DNA from: Thermopolyspora sp040678635
Lineage (GTDB): Bacteria; Actinomycetota; Actinomycetes; Streptosporangiales; Streptosporangiaceae
Assembly (NCBI RefSeq): GCF_040678635.1
Contig: NZ_JBFATZ010000004.1
Coordinates: forward strand, 62,001 to 126,000
DNA: 64,000 nt
Reading direction: 5' to 3'
Made by a program: the position numbers and the translations under genes. A model generated the notes under the pieces. It ran no database searches. It saw only the letters and a list, made by a program, of their open reading frames with translations, and was not told the DNA's origin. Every line of letters starts with the position of its first letter. Position 1 is the stretch's first letter. Of this stretch, positions 17,011 through 25,207 are shown piece after piece.

Positions 17011-17774
17011 GGGCGGTGTCCCCGGCGGCGCAGCGGTGAGCCGCCCAAGCCCGCCTGGCGGATCAGTTGCTCGCGTACCTGGCGGCTGTGGCGGCGGCTC
17101 ACCGGCACGGTGTGGTCGCCGACCTTGAGCAGGATGCGTCCGGCCTCCAGGTAGAGCTCCTTGACGTGGCGGGACGACACCAGGGTGCTGCGGTGCACGC
17201 GGATGAAGCCGGAGTCGGCCCACTCGCGTTCGAGGGTGGCCAGCGAGGCCCTGACCAGGTAGTTGTCGGCGGCGGTGTGCAGGCGCACGTAGTCTCCCTG
17301 CGCCTCGGCGAACAGCACGTCGGGCAGGGCCACGAACTTGGTGTGCCCGCCGAGCTCGACCGGGATGACCTCGCCGGGGTCGGGATCGACCGATTTGCCC
17401 ACCGCGGCGGCCAGGCGGCGTACCGCCTCCGCCAAGCGGGCCGAGCGTACCGGCTTGAGCAGGTAGTCGACGGCCTCCAGGTTGAACGCCTCCACCGCCC
17501 AGCCGTCGTGCGCGGTGACGAACACCAGCCGGGGCGGGTCGGGGAAGCCGCCGATGAGACGGCCGAGGTCGAGGCCGCCCAGGCCCGGCATGCGGATGTC
17601 GAGGAAGATCCCGTCGAGACGCTCCCCCCTGCCGACCATCTCCGCCATGTCCCTGAGCGCGGTGGCGCCGTCGGAGGCGGTGGCGACATGCTCCACCCGG
17701 GAGTCCTCGCGCAGCAGGTAGGCCAGTTCGGATAGGGCGGGGGCCTCGTCGTCGATGGCCAGCACACGCAGCAT
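17007..17774 (-). CDS. LytTR-family response regulator
   Basis: 255 aa: receiver domain (about 1-120) with the acidic pair DDE near residue 7, phospho-acceptor Asp in IFLDIRMPG and Lys in YLLKPV, then a LytTR DNA-binding domain (about 140-240) with VLFAEAQGDYVRLHT and FIRVHRSTLVS. The ATG at 17774 is chosen as the start of MLRVLAIDDE. It follows the sensor-kinase gene by 66 bases and overlaps the next gene by 4. Expected to regulate the symporter genes downstream. Confidence 0.93.
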   Translation of the reverse strand: MLRVLAIDDEAPALSELAYLLREDSRVEHVATASDGATALRDMAEMVGRGERLDGIFLDIRMPGLGGLDLGRLIGGFPDPPRLVFVTAHDGWAVEAFNLEAVDYLLKPVRSARLAEAVRRLAAAVGKSVDPDPGEVIPVELGGHTKFVALPDVLFAEAQGDYVRLHTAADNYLVRASLATLEREWADSGFIRVHRSTLVSSRHVKELYLEAGRILLKVGDHTVPVSRRHSRQVREQLIRQAGLGGSPLRRRGHRP

Positions 17775-17840
17775 GACCCCACGGTGCCGTCCCGGCTCCC
17801 TCTCGCGCAACCGAAACGCCAACTAACTGTAAAAATTTGA

Positions 17841-19640
17841 CTACAGAGAGCTATGTTTGTTCCATCTTTTCGGGACGCGGAGGCGTACCTTGGTGCCCTG
17901 TCCGGGGGCGGTCTCCACGATTAGGCCATAGTCCGGGCCGTAGATCTGGCGCAGCCGTAAATCGACGTTGGCGAGGCCGACGCCGCCCGCGCCGTGGCGC
18001 GGGTTGTCGCCGCCGAGCATCGCCCTGGCCTTCTCCGGATCCATGCCGACTCCGTCGTCCTCGATGGTGATGTGCGCCTCGGGCCCGGCGTCGCGGACCA
18101 CGACCCGCACCTCGCCGGCGCCGTCGGTGGAGCGCAGGCCGTGCTTGATCGCGTTCTCCACGATCGGCTGCAGGCACAGGAACGGCACCGGGACGGGCAG
18201 CACCTCCGGGGCGACCCGCACGCTGCACTGCAGCCGGTCGCCGAAGCGGGCGCGTTCGAGCATCAGGTACCGATCGACGCAGCCCAGTTCGTCGGCGAGC
18301 GTGGTGAAGCGGCGGGCGCGTCGCAGGGCGTATCGGGCGAAGTCGGCGAAATCAAGCAGCAGTTCGCGCGCTCGGGACGGGTCGGTCCGGACGAACGAGG
18401 CGATCGCGGTCAGCGAGTTGTAGACGAAGTGCGGTGAGATCTGCGCGGTCAGCGCGTTGAACTCGGCCTCGGCCACGCGGCTCCGGCACACGTCGAGCTC
18501 GGCCAGTTCCAGCTGACCGGAGACGAGCCGGCCCAGTTCGTCGGCGACGCGGAGCAGCCCCGCGTCGGCGTGGGCGTCGTAGGCGGCCAGCGCGCCGACC
18601 ACGGATCCGCCGACGGTGAGGGGCACCACGACGGCGGCGCGCATCGGGCATCCCGGGGCCCCGCATCCGGCCCGGTCCCGGGTGACGATGTGGGCACGGC
18701 CGCCGTTCAGGACGGAACGCACGTGTCCGAGCACCACCTCCTCCGGCGGATGCGCCCACCCCGGCCCCCCGTCCCGCGCCGCCCCCGCCCGCCGCCGCGC
18801 CTGACCATTTCGCGCCTGACCACTTCGCGCTGGACTATTCCGCGTCTGACCGTTCCGCGCTGGGCCATTCCGTGCCGGACCGCTGCGCGTCGGACCGGAC
18901 CGCGCCTGGGCCGCTCGCCTCTGGCCGCCGCCGGCCCGCCGGGCACCACCCCGTGTCTCACCGTCGGCCGCGCCGTCGGCCCACGCCCGGCCATCGCTCA
19001 GCCCCCGACCGGCATGACCCGCACGGCCACCGTCAGGCCCCTGATCGTCATCGCCCGCCACGCCGTCGGCCCACGCCCGGCCATCGCCCCTCGCCGGATC
19101 GCCGTGCCGCGTCCCGCCGCCGTCCCGCCCCTGGCCGCCGCCGCCAAGCGCGCCGTCCGGCCCTCCGCCGCAGGTCCGGCCGTCGCGCGGGCGGACTCCC
19201 ATGTCCGGCCACCCCGCACCGCACGACCTGCCGGCGGCGAGGGCCCGCGCGCCCGTCTCGGCGCGTGCGCCGCAGTATTCACGGTCGTCCGGGCGGGCTC
19301 GGTCGCCCGGCCCTTCGCCGTCGCCCGCCGAGGGGATGCCGACCGGATGGCTGTGGTCGCCCGCCGAGTCCCATGCCAGCACCCGGTCGGTGGAGGTGAT
19401 CGCGAGTCCCGCCGTCCCCAGCACGACGCGCAGGTGCCGTACGGCTTTGGCCGCCGACTCCGGAGTGAGTCCGGCACGCAGGTGCCGACCGGCCAGCCCG
19501 GTCAGCGGAAGGGTGAGGTAGGCGGCGCCACGAGGCAGCTCCTCGACCGGGTCGCGCCGGCTCGCGTCGTGCAGCAGGGCCACGCCGTAGCCCAGCAGAC
19601 CTGCGGCGGCACACACCAGGACCCACCACGCCGTCGACAT
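17841..19640 (-). CDS. LytS-type sensor histidine kinase with a large low-complexity insert
   Basis: 599 aa. One N-terminal membrane helix (about 5-24), then a GAF-like region split by ~195 residues of Gly/Ala/Arg/Asp-rich sequence (about 103-297) ending in SGPARNG / ARNGQAR repeats. The histidine-kinase core follows: ISPHFVYNSL (about 401-410, phosphorylated His) and an ATPase domain with IVENAIKHGL and DDGVGMD. The insert lies between conserved parts of the sensor, as in glycerate kinase. The ATG at 19640 is preferred over an upstream ATG at 19676 because a GGTGAGCGG lies just before it. Confidence 0.88.
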   Translation of the reverse strand: MSTAWWVLVCAAAGLLGYGVALLHDASRRDPVEELPRGAAYLTLPLTGLAGRHLRAGLTPESAAKAVRHLRVVLGTAGLAITSTDRVLAWDSAGDHSHPVGIPSAGDGEGPGDRARPDDREYCGARAETGARALAAGRSCGAGWPDMGVRPRDGRTCGGGPDGALGGGGQGRDGGGTRHGDPARGDGRAWADGVAGDDDQGPDGGRAGHAGRGLSDGRAWADGAADGETRGGARRAGGGQRRAAQARSGPTRSGPARNGPARNGQTRNSPARSGQARNGQARRRAGAARDGGPGWAHPPEEVVLGHVRSVLNGGRAHIVTRDRAGCGAPGCPMRAAVVVPLTVGGSVVGALAAYDAHADAGLLRVADELGRLVSGQLELAELDVCRSRVAEAEFNALTAQISPHFVYNSLTAIASFVRTDPSRARELLLDFADFARYALRRARRFTTLADELGCVDRYLMLERARFGDRLQCSVRVAPEVLPVPVPFLCLQPIVENAIKHGLRSTDGAGEVRVVVRDAGPEAHITIEDDGVGMDPEKARAMLGGDNPRHGAGGVGLANVDLRLRQIYGPDYGLIVETAPGQGTKVRLRVPKRWNKHSSL

Positions 19641-19699
19641 GCCGCTCACCGTAGTCAACACGTAAAGCGATCGCATCGAAACTCATGGTAATCTCACGA

Positions 19700-19870
19700 T
19701 TCAGTTGTTGACTTCCTCACCACGCCCGAAGGCGGGGGCTCCCATGCCTGATCTGCGGCTAGGACACGACCGTGACGGGTGGTTAGCGCTTCACAAACCG
19801 CCCATCGGCGAGGTCTCCACCCCCTGTCACCGCAAGCCCTGCGGTGAGGATGTTCTTAGGTTGCTGTTTG
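19700..19870 (-). pseudogene. IS200/IS605-family TnpB 3'-end relic
   Basis: On the minus strand a short frame reads KNILTAGLAVTGGGDLADG, the tail that follows the last catalytic Asp of TnpB (compare NAAKNILRAGLA in the intact copy at 36058). Downstream is a hairpin-like ACGCCCGAAGGCGGG, resembling an element right end. No transposase body is left, and the DNA to its left has no recognisable gene. Confidence 0.6.
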
Positions 19871-20361
19871 ACCACAAGTTACGGCCACCTGAATCGCATA
19901 CGATGTGTGACCATTTGATGACCGGAAGTGCGGGGGAAGGCCAAGCCCACGGCTAGAGCCGGAGGTCCGCGCCCAAGAATCTAGATCAGCTCGGACGACG
20001 CGATACGGCTTCTGAACCCTTCAGCAACCAGAAATCCGGCATATCCCCGCAGAAACGGGGGCGTGCCGTGGCGGGGGCGATGACGGTGACGTGCGGCAGC
20101 GGCCTGCGGCGGCGACGCAGGGTCGGTCACGCGGAATCGGTCGGCCATCAAGGCCGATCGGCCACGCGAAAGCGACCACACGGAAGCGACCACACGGAAG
20201 CGGTCACCACGGAAGCGGTCACACACAATCGGTCGGCCATCGAAGCCGATCGGCCACACGAGAGCGGGCCACAAGTGATCGGCCATCGGCTTGCGTGGCC
20301 GCCGCGCGCGGCCGTCCCCCCGCGTGGGGCGCGGCGAGGTGGGGGCGGGGAGCGGCGCTTT
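19871..20361. repeat. Intergenic with short direct and inverted repeats
   Basis: No gene supported. 20055-20300 is built from CGGTCGGCCATC-AAGCCGATCGGCCAC motifs (twice, each partly self-complementary) separated by CGGAAGCGACCACA / CGGAAGCGGTCAC repeats. A small CCCCGC-AGAAA-CGGGG stem lies at about 20046-20060. I see no protein family in any frame. Confidence 0.55.
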
Positions 20362-20982
20362 TCAGGGTGGGCCTTCGCCTGGTTCCTCCTGGTAGGAATA
20401 GCGCTGCTCGCGCCAGGGGTCGCCGATGTTGTGATAGCCGCGTTCCTCCCAGAAGCCCCGGCGGTCCTCGCGCAGGTATTCCACGCCGCGGACCCACTTG
20501 ACGCTCTTCCAGGCGTAGAGGTGGGGCACGATCATCCGCACGGGATGGCCGCGTTCGGGCGACAGCGGCTCCTCGTCGAGTTCGGTGGCGAACAGCGTGT
20601 CGGGCGCGGTGAAGTCGCTCAGGCGCAGGTTGGCGCTGTAGCCGTACTCGGCCCAGATCATGACATGCCGCACGTCCGGCGCGGGCGGGAACAGCTCCAT
20701 CAGGGTCGAGGGGGCCACCCCGCCCCACTCGTTGCCCATGGTGGAGAACCTGGTCACGCAGTGAAAGTCGGCGATCACCTTCACGCGGGGCAGCGCGGCG
20801 AACTCCGGCCAGCTCAGCGTGGCGTTCCCGCCTGCGGCCGTGGCGCCGAACACCATCAGGTTCCAGCGCTCCGGGCGGAAGGTCGGAACCCTCCCGTAGT
20901 GGACTACCGGACGGCCGCGCGGGATGTACTGGCCCGGGGGCAGGCGACGATCCTCCTCCATCTCATCCGGCACGCCCGCCAT
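20362..20982 (-). CDS. Sulfite-oxidase-family molybdopterin oxidoreductase (cytoplasmic YedY-like)
   Basis: 206 aa with the oxidoreductase molybdopterin-binding domain. DFHCVTRFS supplies the Mo-ligating Cys, followed by WGGVAPSTLMEL, a YSANL.L motif and GHPVRMIVPHLYAWKSVKWV. There is no signal peptide or Tat motif, unlike MsrP. Substrate unknown. The ATG at 20982 is the most plausible start; 20961 is possible. The gene diverges from the DAHP synthase leader region, whose promoter must lie in the ~70 bases between. Confidence 0.85.
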   Translation of the reverse strand: MAGVPDEMEEDRRLPPGQYIPRGRPVVHYGRVPTFRPERWNLMVFGATAAGGNATLSWPEFAALPRVKVIADFHCVTRFSTMGNEWGGVAPSTLMELFPPAPDVRHVMIWAEYGYSANLRLSDFTAPDTLFATELDEEPLSPERGHPVRMIVPHLYAWKSVKWVRGVEYLREDRRGFWEERGYHNIGDPWREQRYSYQEEPGEGPP

Positions 20983-21035
20983 ACTGCCACCGTCGCCGAG
21001 GCCGCCCCGCACCGCCCCCGGCGTATGGATTGCGC

Positions 21036-21041
21036 TACTAT
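21036..21041 (+). promoter_or_regulatory. Putative -10 box of the DAHP synthase leader
   Basis: TACTAT lies 8 bases before the leader-peptide ATG (21050), so transcription would begin at or next to that ATG and the leader would be translated leaderless. No consensus -35 is seen. Inference from spacing only. Confidence 0.4.
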
Positions 21042-21049
21042 TCCAGGCG

Positions 21050-21124
21050 ATGCGTACCGCGTATGAGTTTTGGTATGGCGACGGACCCGTGGGTCGGACC
21101 GTTCGCCATCAGACGCTGCGCTGA
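21050..21124 (+). CDS. Aromatic-residue leader peptide of the DAHP synthase attenuator
   Basis: 24-codon frame containing the run YEFWYG (Tyr-Glu-Phe-Trp-Tyr) followed by a TGA 14 bases before a strong terminator stem. The cluster of Tyr, Phe and Trp codons is what a translational attenuator sensing all three aromatic amino acids requires. It lies directly upstream of the first enzyme of their synthesis. No function as a peptide is expected. Confidence 0.7.
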   Translation: MRTAYEFWYGDGPVGRTVRHQTLR

Positions 21125-21138
21125 TCAAAGACGAACGA

Positions 21139-21177
21139 GGGCCCCGGGTCGGATTCCGACCCGGGGCCCTTCGTTTT
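21139..21177 (+). terminator. Attenuator terminator before DAHP synthase
   Basis: A 14-bp perfect stem (21139-21152 with 21156-21169, loop ATT) followed by TTCGTTTT. The leader peptide stop is just upstream and the structural gene starts 96 bases after the stem. The leader contains GGGTCGG (about 21091-21097), which could pair with the CCGACCC of the 3' arm as an antiterminator. Confidence 0.8.
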
Positions 21178-21264
21178 GCCCCGAACCACCAAGAACCTTA
21201 AAGACCCATAAAAGGCATGGAAGACCCACAAGCGCCTTATTGCGACAGAAAGGCAGCACGCCAC

Positions 21265-22320
21265 ATGGTCATCGTCATGGCACCCGAGGCCACCCAGGAC
21301 GACGTCGAGGCGATCGTCGAGCTCGTCGGCACCGCCGGCGGCTCGGCGTTCGTCAGCCGCGGCGTCAGCCGTACCATCATCGGGCTCGTCGGCGACATCG
21401 CCCAGTTCAGCGCGTTGAATCTGGGGGGCATGCGGGGCGTCGCCGACGTCATGCGCGTGTCCACGCCGTACAAGCTGGTCTCCCGGGACAACCACCCCGA
21501 CCGGTCCACCGTCTGGGTGGGCGGGGTGCCGATCGGCCCCGACCACCTCACCTTGATCGCCGGTCCGTGCGCGGTGGAGACGCCCGATCAGACGCTGGAG
21601 GCGGCGCGCATGGCCAAGACGGCCGGGGCGTCGCTGCTGCGCGGCGGGGCGTTCAAGCCGCGCACCTCCCCCTACGCCTTCCAGGGGCTCGGCGAGGAGG
21701 GCCTGCGCATCCTGGCGGAGGTGCGGGCCGAGACGGGTCTGCCGATCGTCACCGAGGTGGTGGACGCGCACGACGTGGAACTGGTCGCGTCGTACGCGGA
21801 CATGCTGCAGGTCGGCACCCGCAACGCGCAGAACTTCGCGCTGCTGCAGGCCGTAGGCGCGGCGGGGAAGCCGGTCATGCTCAAGCGCGGCATGTCGGCC
21901 ACGATCGAGGAGTGGCTGATGGCCGCCGAGTACATCGCCCAGCGCGGCAACCTCGACATCGTGCTGTGCGAGCGGGGCATCCGCACCTTCGAGACCGCCA
22001 CCCGCAACACGCTTGACGTGTCGGCCGTGCCGGTCGCGCAGCGCCTGTCCCACCTCCCGGTGATCATCGACCCGTCGCACTCCGGCGGCCGTCGCGACCT
22101 GGTGCTCCCGCTCACCCGGGCCGCCATCGCGGTCGGCGCGGACGGCGTGATCGTCGATGTGCACCCGCGACCGGAGCAGGCCCTGTGCGACGGCCCCCAG
22201 GCGCTCGTCGACGACGACCTGCGCGAGCTGGCCCGGGTGCTGCGCCAGTTCCCGCCGCTGATGGGCCGCACCCTCACCCCGGCCCTCGACACGCCGCACG
22301 AGCCCGCGCCCGTCGGCTGA
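21265..22320 (+). CDS. aroF: 3-Deoxy-7-phosphoheptulonate synthase (DAHP synthase, type I-beta)
   Basis: Condenses PEP and erythrose 4-phosphate, the first shikimate-pathway step. The 351-aa product has a short N-terminal FL-type regulatory domain (about 1-70) and a KDO8P-like barrel with AGPCAVE, RGGAFKPRTSPY, LQVGTRNAQNF, LKRGMSATIEEW, CERGIRTFE and IDPSHSGG. The ATG at 21265 gives the family N-terminus MVIVMAP; 21217 is an upstream alternative. Feedback regulation at the transcript level is suggested by the leader peptide and terminator. Confidence 0.93.
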   Translation: MVIVMAPEATQDDVEAIVELVGTAGGSAFVSRGVSRTIIGLVGDIAQFSALNLGGMRGVADVMRVSTPYKLVSRDNHPDRSTVWVGGVPIGPDHLTLIAGPCAVETPDQTLEAARMAKTAGASLLRGGAFKPRTSPYAFQGLGEEGLRILAEVRAETGLPIVTEVVDAHDVELVASYADMLQVGTRNAQNFALLQAVGAAGKPVMLKRGMSATIEEWLMAAEYIAQRGNLDIVLCERGIRTFETATRNTLDVSAVPVAQRLSHLPVIIDPSHSGGRRDLVLPLTRAAIAVGADGVIVDVHPRPEQALCDGPQALVDDDLRELARVLRQFPPLMGRTLTPALDTPHEPAPVG

Positions 22321-22321
22321 C

Positions 22322-22529
22322 GTACGGCCCACTGAGGTACGGCCACTGGGGTACGGCCACTGGGGTACGGCCACTGGGGTACGGCCACTGGGGTACGGCC
22401 ACGCGGGCGGTGCCGTCGCGCCGCCCGCGGTGCCGCCCCGCGGTGAGCCGGCAAGCCGTTCGGCAGGGATGGCAGGGCCGGGCGGCCGTCCGAGCCGTTC
22501 GGCAGGGATGGGCGGGCCGGGCGGCGTCC
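22322..22529. repeat. Two short tandem repeats downstream of aroF
   Basis: A 14-bp unit GTACGGCCACTGGG starts at 22337, 22351, 22365 and 22379, with imperfect flanking copies (22322, 22393). After it, 22454-22491 and 22493-22529 are two near-identical ~37-bp units starting AGCCGTTCGGCAGGGATG. No gene between aroF and the convergent minus-strand gene. Confidence 0.8.
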
Positions 22530-22535
22530 TGGGGG

Positions 22536-22928
22536 CTATGCCTCCTGCCAGGTGAGGATGCGCCCGGTGGCGCCGCCCGATTTGGCGAACACACCGGGAA
22601 AAACGCGCAGGTGCCAGGGGTCGAGCCGCAGCACACCCCAGGCGGGCGAGTCGGGGCCGCCCTGCCACTGAGGGATGATCGCCGGGTCGTAGCCGAGCGG
22701 CGGAGGCGTGGACTTGAAGCGCTTCCAGCCCTCGTGCCGGCTCTTCTCGTCCAGCAGCAGTTCGGCCCGGCACTCGGCCACGCAGGTGTCGTAGGGCTCC
22801 ACGCCGTCCCAGTAGTTGCACGACACGTACGGGTTGCGCTCCAGGTGGGCCTGCTTCATCGGGGTGACGAGGCTGCCGACCCAGCCGACCAGCCGCTCGC
22901 CGTCCCACTCCCACAGGGTGTGCACCAT
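22536..22928 (-). CDS. Pyridoxamine-phosphate-oxidase-fold protein, N-terminus interrupted
   Basis: 130 codons from the ATG at 22928 encode the C-terminal two thirds of a split-barrel flavin/F420-type protein (NPYVSCNYWDG, WGVLRLDPWHLRVFPG). The same frame continues upstream with clearly homologous TLTTVDRRGRPRARM, the first strand of the fold, but is cut by TAG at 22977-22979. A single change from TGG could explain it. Either the gene starts late at 22928 and lacks the first strand, or it is a nonsense mutant. I favour the second. Confidence 0.6.
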   Translation of the reverse strand: MVHTLWEWDGERLVGWVGSLVTPMKQAHLERNPYVSCNYWDGVEPYDTCVAECRAELLLDEKSRHEGWKRFKSTPPPLGYDPAIIPQWQGGPDSPAWGVLRLDPWHLRVFPGVFAKSGGATGRILTWQEA

Positions 22929-23241
22929 GCGCGCCCGGGGACGCCCACGCCGATCGACCGTGGTGAGCGTGGCGCTCTACTGCGCCATGAGCGGCCTGAT
23001 CACCGAGCGGCTCACCCTCCCCGACGCCGTGACCGAGCCGTCCCCGGACGAGACGATCACCCGCGCTCGCCGCCCGCGTCCTGCCCCGGCCTGAGACCGT
23101 GCCGGGCGGGCGGGAGGCTCACAGCCAGTTGAGCGGCAAACCGGGACAATCATTGTCCAGAGCAAAAATTGCATCTCGCGCCGAACTGGACCGCAGGGCC
23201 CGGCGTAGCTCCCCACAAGAACACGTTCCGCTTCCTACTTC

Positions 23242-23283
23242 TTACTCCGCTCACTTCGCTCACTTCGCTCACTTCGTTCGCTG
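23242..23283. repeat. CTCACTTCG short tandem repeat
   Basis: Three to four copies of a 9-bp CTCACTTCG unit precede the lipoprotein-like pseudogene by ~50 bases. Too short for a coding role; origin unknown. Confidence 0.6.
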
Positions 23284-23328
23284 ACGAGACGACAGTGCCG
23301 ATCCGAGATCCAGAAGGGACGACGGCAC

Positions 23329-24000
23329 ATGGGAGTTCACCGCAGACGATTGGCCGTGGCCGTGGCAGCCGGTCTGGCCGTGATCCAATTCGGGGGTGGT
23401 TGCGCCGCGACGGAGGACGGCGGGCGGGCCGTCGGCGCCGGTCCGCTGCTCGCCGCGCCGACCCGCGGCGGCACGCAGGCCGTCGTCGACGCCAAGGGCG
23501 CCCGCTGAGCGCCGCCGACCGCGAGCTGCTGGTCAAGGTACGGCAGGCCGGCCTGTGGGAGATCCCCGTCGGCCGCGAGGCCGCCAAGCGCGCGGCGCTG
23601 CCCAAGGTCAGGCGGATGCTCGGCGGCATCGCGGAGCAGCACGTCGCCCTCGACAACGACGTGCGCGCCGTCGCCGCCCGCCTGCGCGTCCCCCTGCCGG
23701 ACCGGGCGAGCGACGAGCAGCAGGGCTTCGTCAAGGAGATCTTCGCCAAGTCCGGCAAGGCGTTCGACCGCACCGCCGTCAAGCGCCTGCGCATCTCCCA
23801 CGGCGGCGTCTTCCCGCTCATCTTCCGGGTACGCGGCAGCACCCAGAACACGATCATCAGGGACTTCGCCGAGCGGGCCGCCAAGTTCGTCAACGGCCAC
23901 ATGGACATGCTGGAGGCGACCGGCCTGGTCGGCGCGGACGCGCTGCCGCCCGCCCCCGAGTCGTCCGGCGCCCCCTACGTGGTAACCCGGCGGCGTCAGG
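23329..24000 (+). pseudogene. DUF4142-family lipoprotein gene with a frameshift
   Basis: The ATG at 23329 opens a lipoprotein-like signal (basic start, AVAVAAGLAV core, GGGC) and runs to a TGA at 23506. From 23505 a different frame continues with the DUF4142 body: LSAADRELLVKVRQAGLWE, the ferritin-like helices and HMDMLEATGLVG. Joining them needs a -1 shift at about 23500-23505. The body frame also has no stop before it runs antisense into thiI (open to 24506). Two lesions make a dead gene more likely than programmed slippage; a sequencing error at the first is possible. Confidence 0.7.
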
Positions 24001-25207
24001 CGTCGAGCTTGTACTCCTGGATGTTGTCGGCGAGCTGGACGGCGAGCTCCTCGGCGTCCAGGCGCTTCTCGATCTGGCGAAGGTCCTGGATCTTGGCGCG
24101 GGTCTCGGCCCGGCGAGGGGCGAGCAGGGTGCAGCAGTCCTCGTCGGGGAGCTCGGAGATCTCCAGGGTGCCGATGCGGCGGGCCTCGGCCATGATCTCG
24201 GTCTTGTCCATGCCGATCAGGGGGCGCAGGATCGGCAGGTCGACCGCGTCGTCCAGGGCGGTGATGTTGGCCAGGGTCTGGGAGGAGACCTGGCCCAGGG
24301 AGTCGCCGGTGATCAGGGCGGCGGCGTGCAGGCGGTGCGCCACCTCCTCGGCGGTCTTCAGCATGAGGCGGCGCTGGGCGACGACCTGGAGGCGGTCGGC
24401 GCCGGAGGCCTTGAGGGACTGCTGGGCCTTGCCGAACGGCACCACCCACAGCCGGGACCGGCCCTGGAAGCGGTCGAGGCGGCGGACCAGCGCGTACGCC
24501 TTGTAGATCGACTCGGAGGTGGTGAAGGGGATGCCGGAGAAGTGCAGGAAGTCCACGCGCAGGCCGCGGCGCATCATGCGGTGGGCGGCCACCGGGGAGT
24601 CGATGCCGCCGGACATCAGCACCAGGGCGCGCCCGCTGGCTCCGACGGGCAGGCCGCCCTGGCCCGGGAGGCCGTCGGTGAAGACGAAGACCTCGTCGCG
24701 GTCCACCTCGATGTGCACGGTCAGGTCGGGCCTGCTCAGGTTGACCGGCAGTCCATAGGTGTCGGAGATCGCGCCGCCGACGAGGCGGTCGAGCTCGTTG
24801 GAGCGCAACGGGAAGCGCTTGTCGCGGCGGCGGGAGCGCACGGCGAACGACACGCCGCGCCGGACGTCCTCGCGGTCGGCCAGCAGTTCCACGGCCGCCT
24901 TGACGACGGCCTCGGGCTCCTTGGCGACGCGCCAGGCGCGGTGCACCCAGACCAGGCCCATCACCTCGGTGACGCGCCGGGCGACGGCGTCGGCCGTCTC
25001 GACGGTGGTGCCCTCGGGCAGGTAGAGGACGATGACACCGTGCCGCTGGCGGATGTCGACCTTGATGTCGAACTCGCGCAGCGCGGTCCTGATGTTGCCC
25101 TGCAGCCGCCGTTCGAACAGCTCGCGGTTCCTGCCCTTCAAGACCACCTCGCCCAGCTTGAGCAGCACGCATGGCTCGCCGAGCGCGGACGTGATCGCAA
25201 GGGACAT
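23996..25207 (-). CDS. thiI: tRNA 4-thiouridine synthase ThiI
   Basis: 403 aa: N-terminal ferredoxin-like and THUMP regions (about 1-165), then the PP-loop SGGIDSPVA (about 190) and AANH/ThiI core with CCTLLAP near the end. No C-terminal rhodanese domain, as in many Gram-positive ThiI proteins that rely on a separate sulfurtransferase. Makes s4U in tRNA and may feed thiazole synthesis. The ATG at 25207 follows GGAGGAGACC. The 3' end meets the DUF4142 pseudogene. Confidence 0.93.
   Translation of the reverse strand: MSLAITSALGEPCVLLKLGEVVLKGRNRELFERRLQGNIRTALREFDIKVDIRQRHGVIVLYLPEGTTVETADAVARRVTEVMGLVWVHRAWRVAKEPEAVVKAAVELLADREDVRRGVSFAVRSRRRDKRFPLRSNELDRLVGGAISDTYGLPVNLSRPDLTVHIEVDRDEVFVFTDGLPGQGGLPVGASGRALVLMSGGIDSPVAAHRMMRRGLRVDFLHFSGIPFTTSESIYKAYALVRRLDRFQGRSRLWVVPFGKAQQSLKASGADRLQVVAQRRLMLKTAEEVAHRLHAAALITGDSLGQVSSQTLANITALDDAVDLPILRPLIGMDKTEIMAEARRIGTLEISELPDEDCCTLLAPRRAETRAKIQDLRQIEKRLDAEELAVQLADNIQEYKLDA

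Noticed and set aside
19705..19956. Plus-strand 83-codon frame after the sensor kinase promoter region.
   Set aside because: The opposite strand matches a TnpB tail, so the frame is a shadow of an IS relic.
20040..20062. CCCCGC-AGAAA-CGGGG looked like part of a type I-E CRISPR repeat.
   Set aside because: Only one copy exists and there is no spaced repetition nearby.
23495..23510. Programmed -1 frameshift in the DUF4142 gene.
   Set aside because: No slippery heptamer is present, and the body frame also lacks its own stop before running into thiI.
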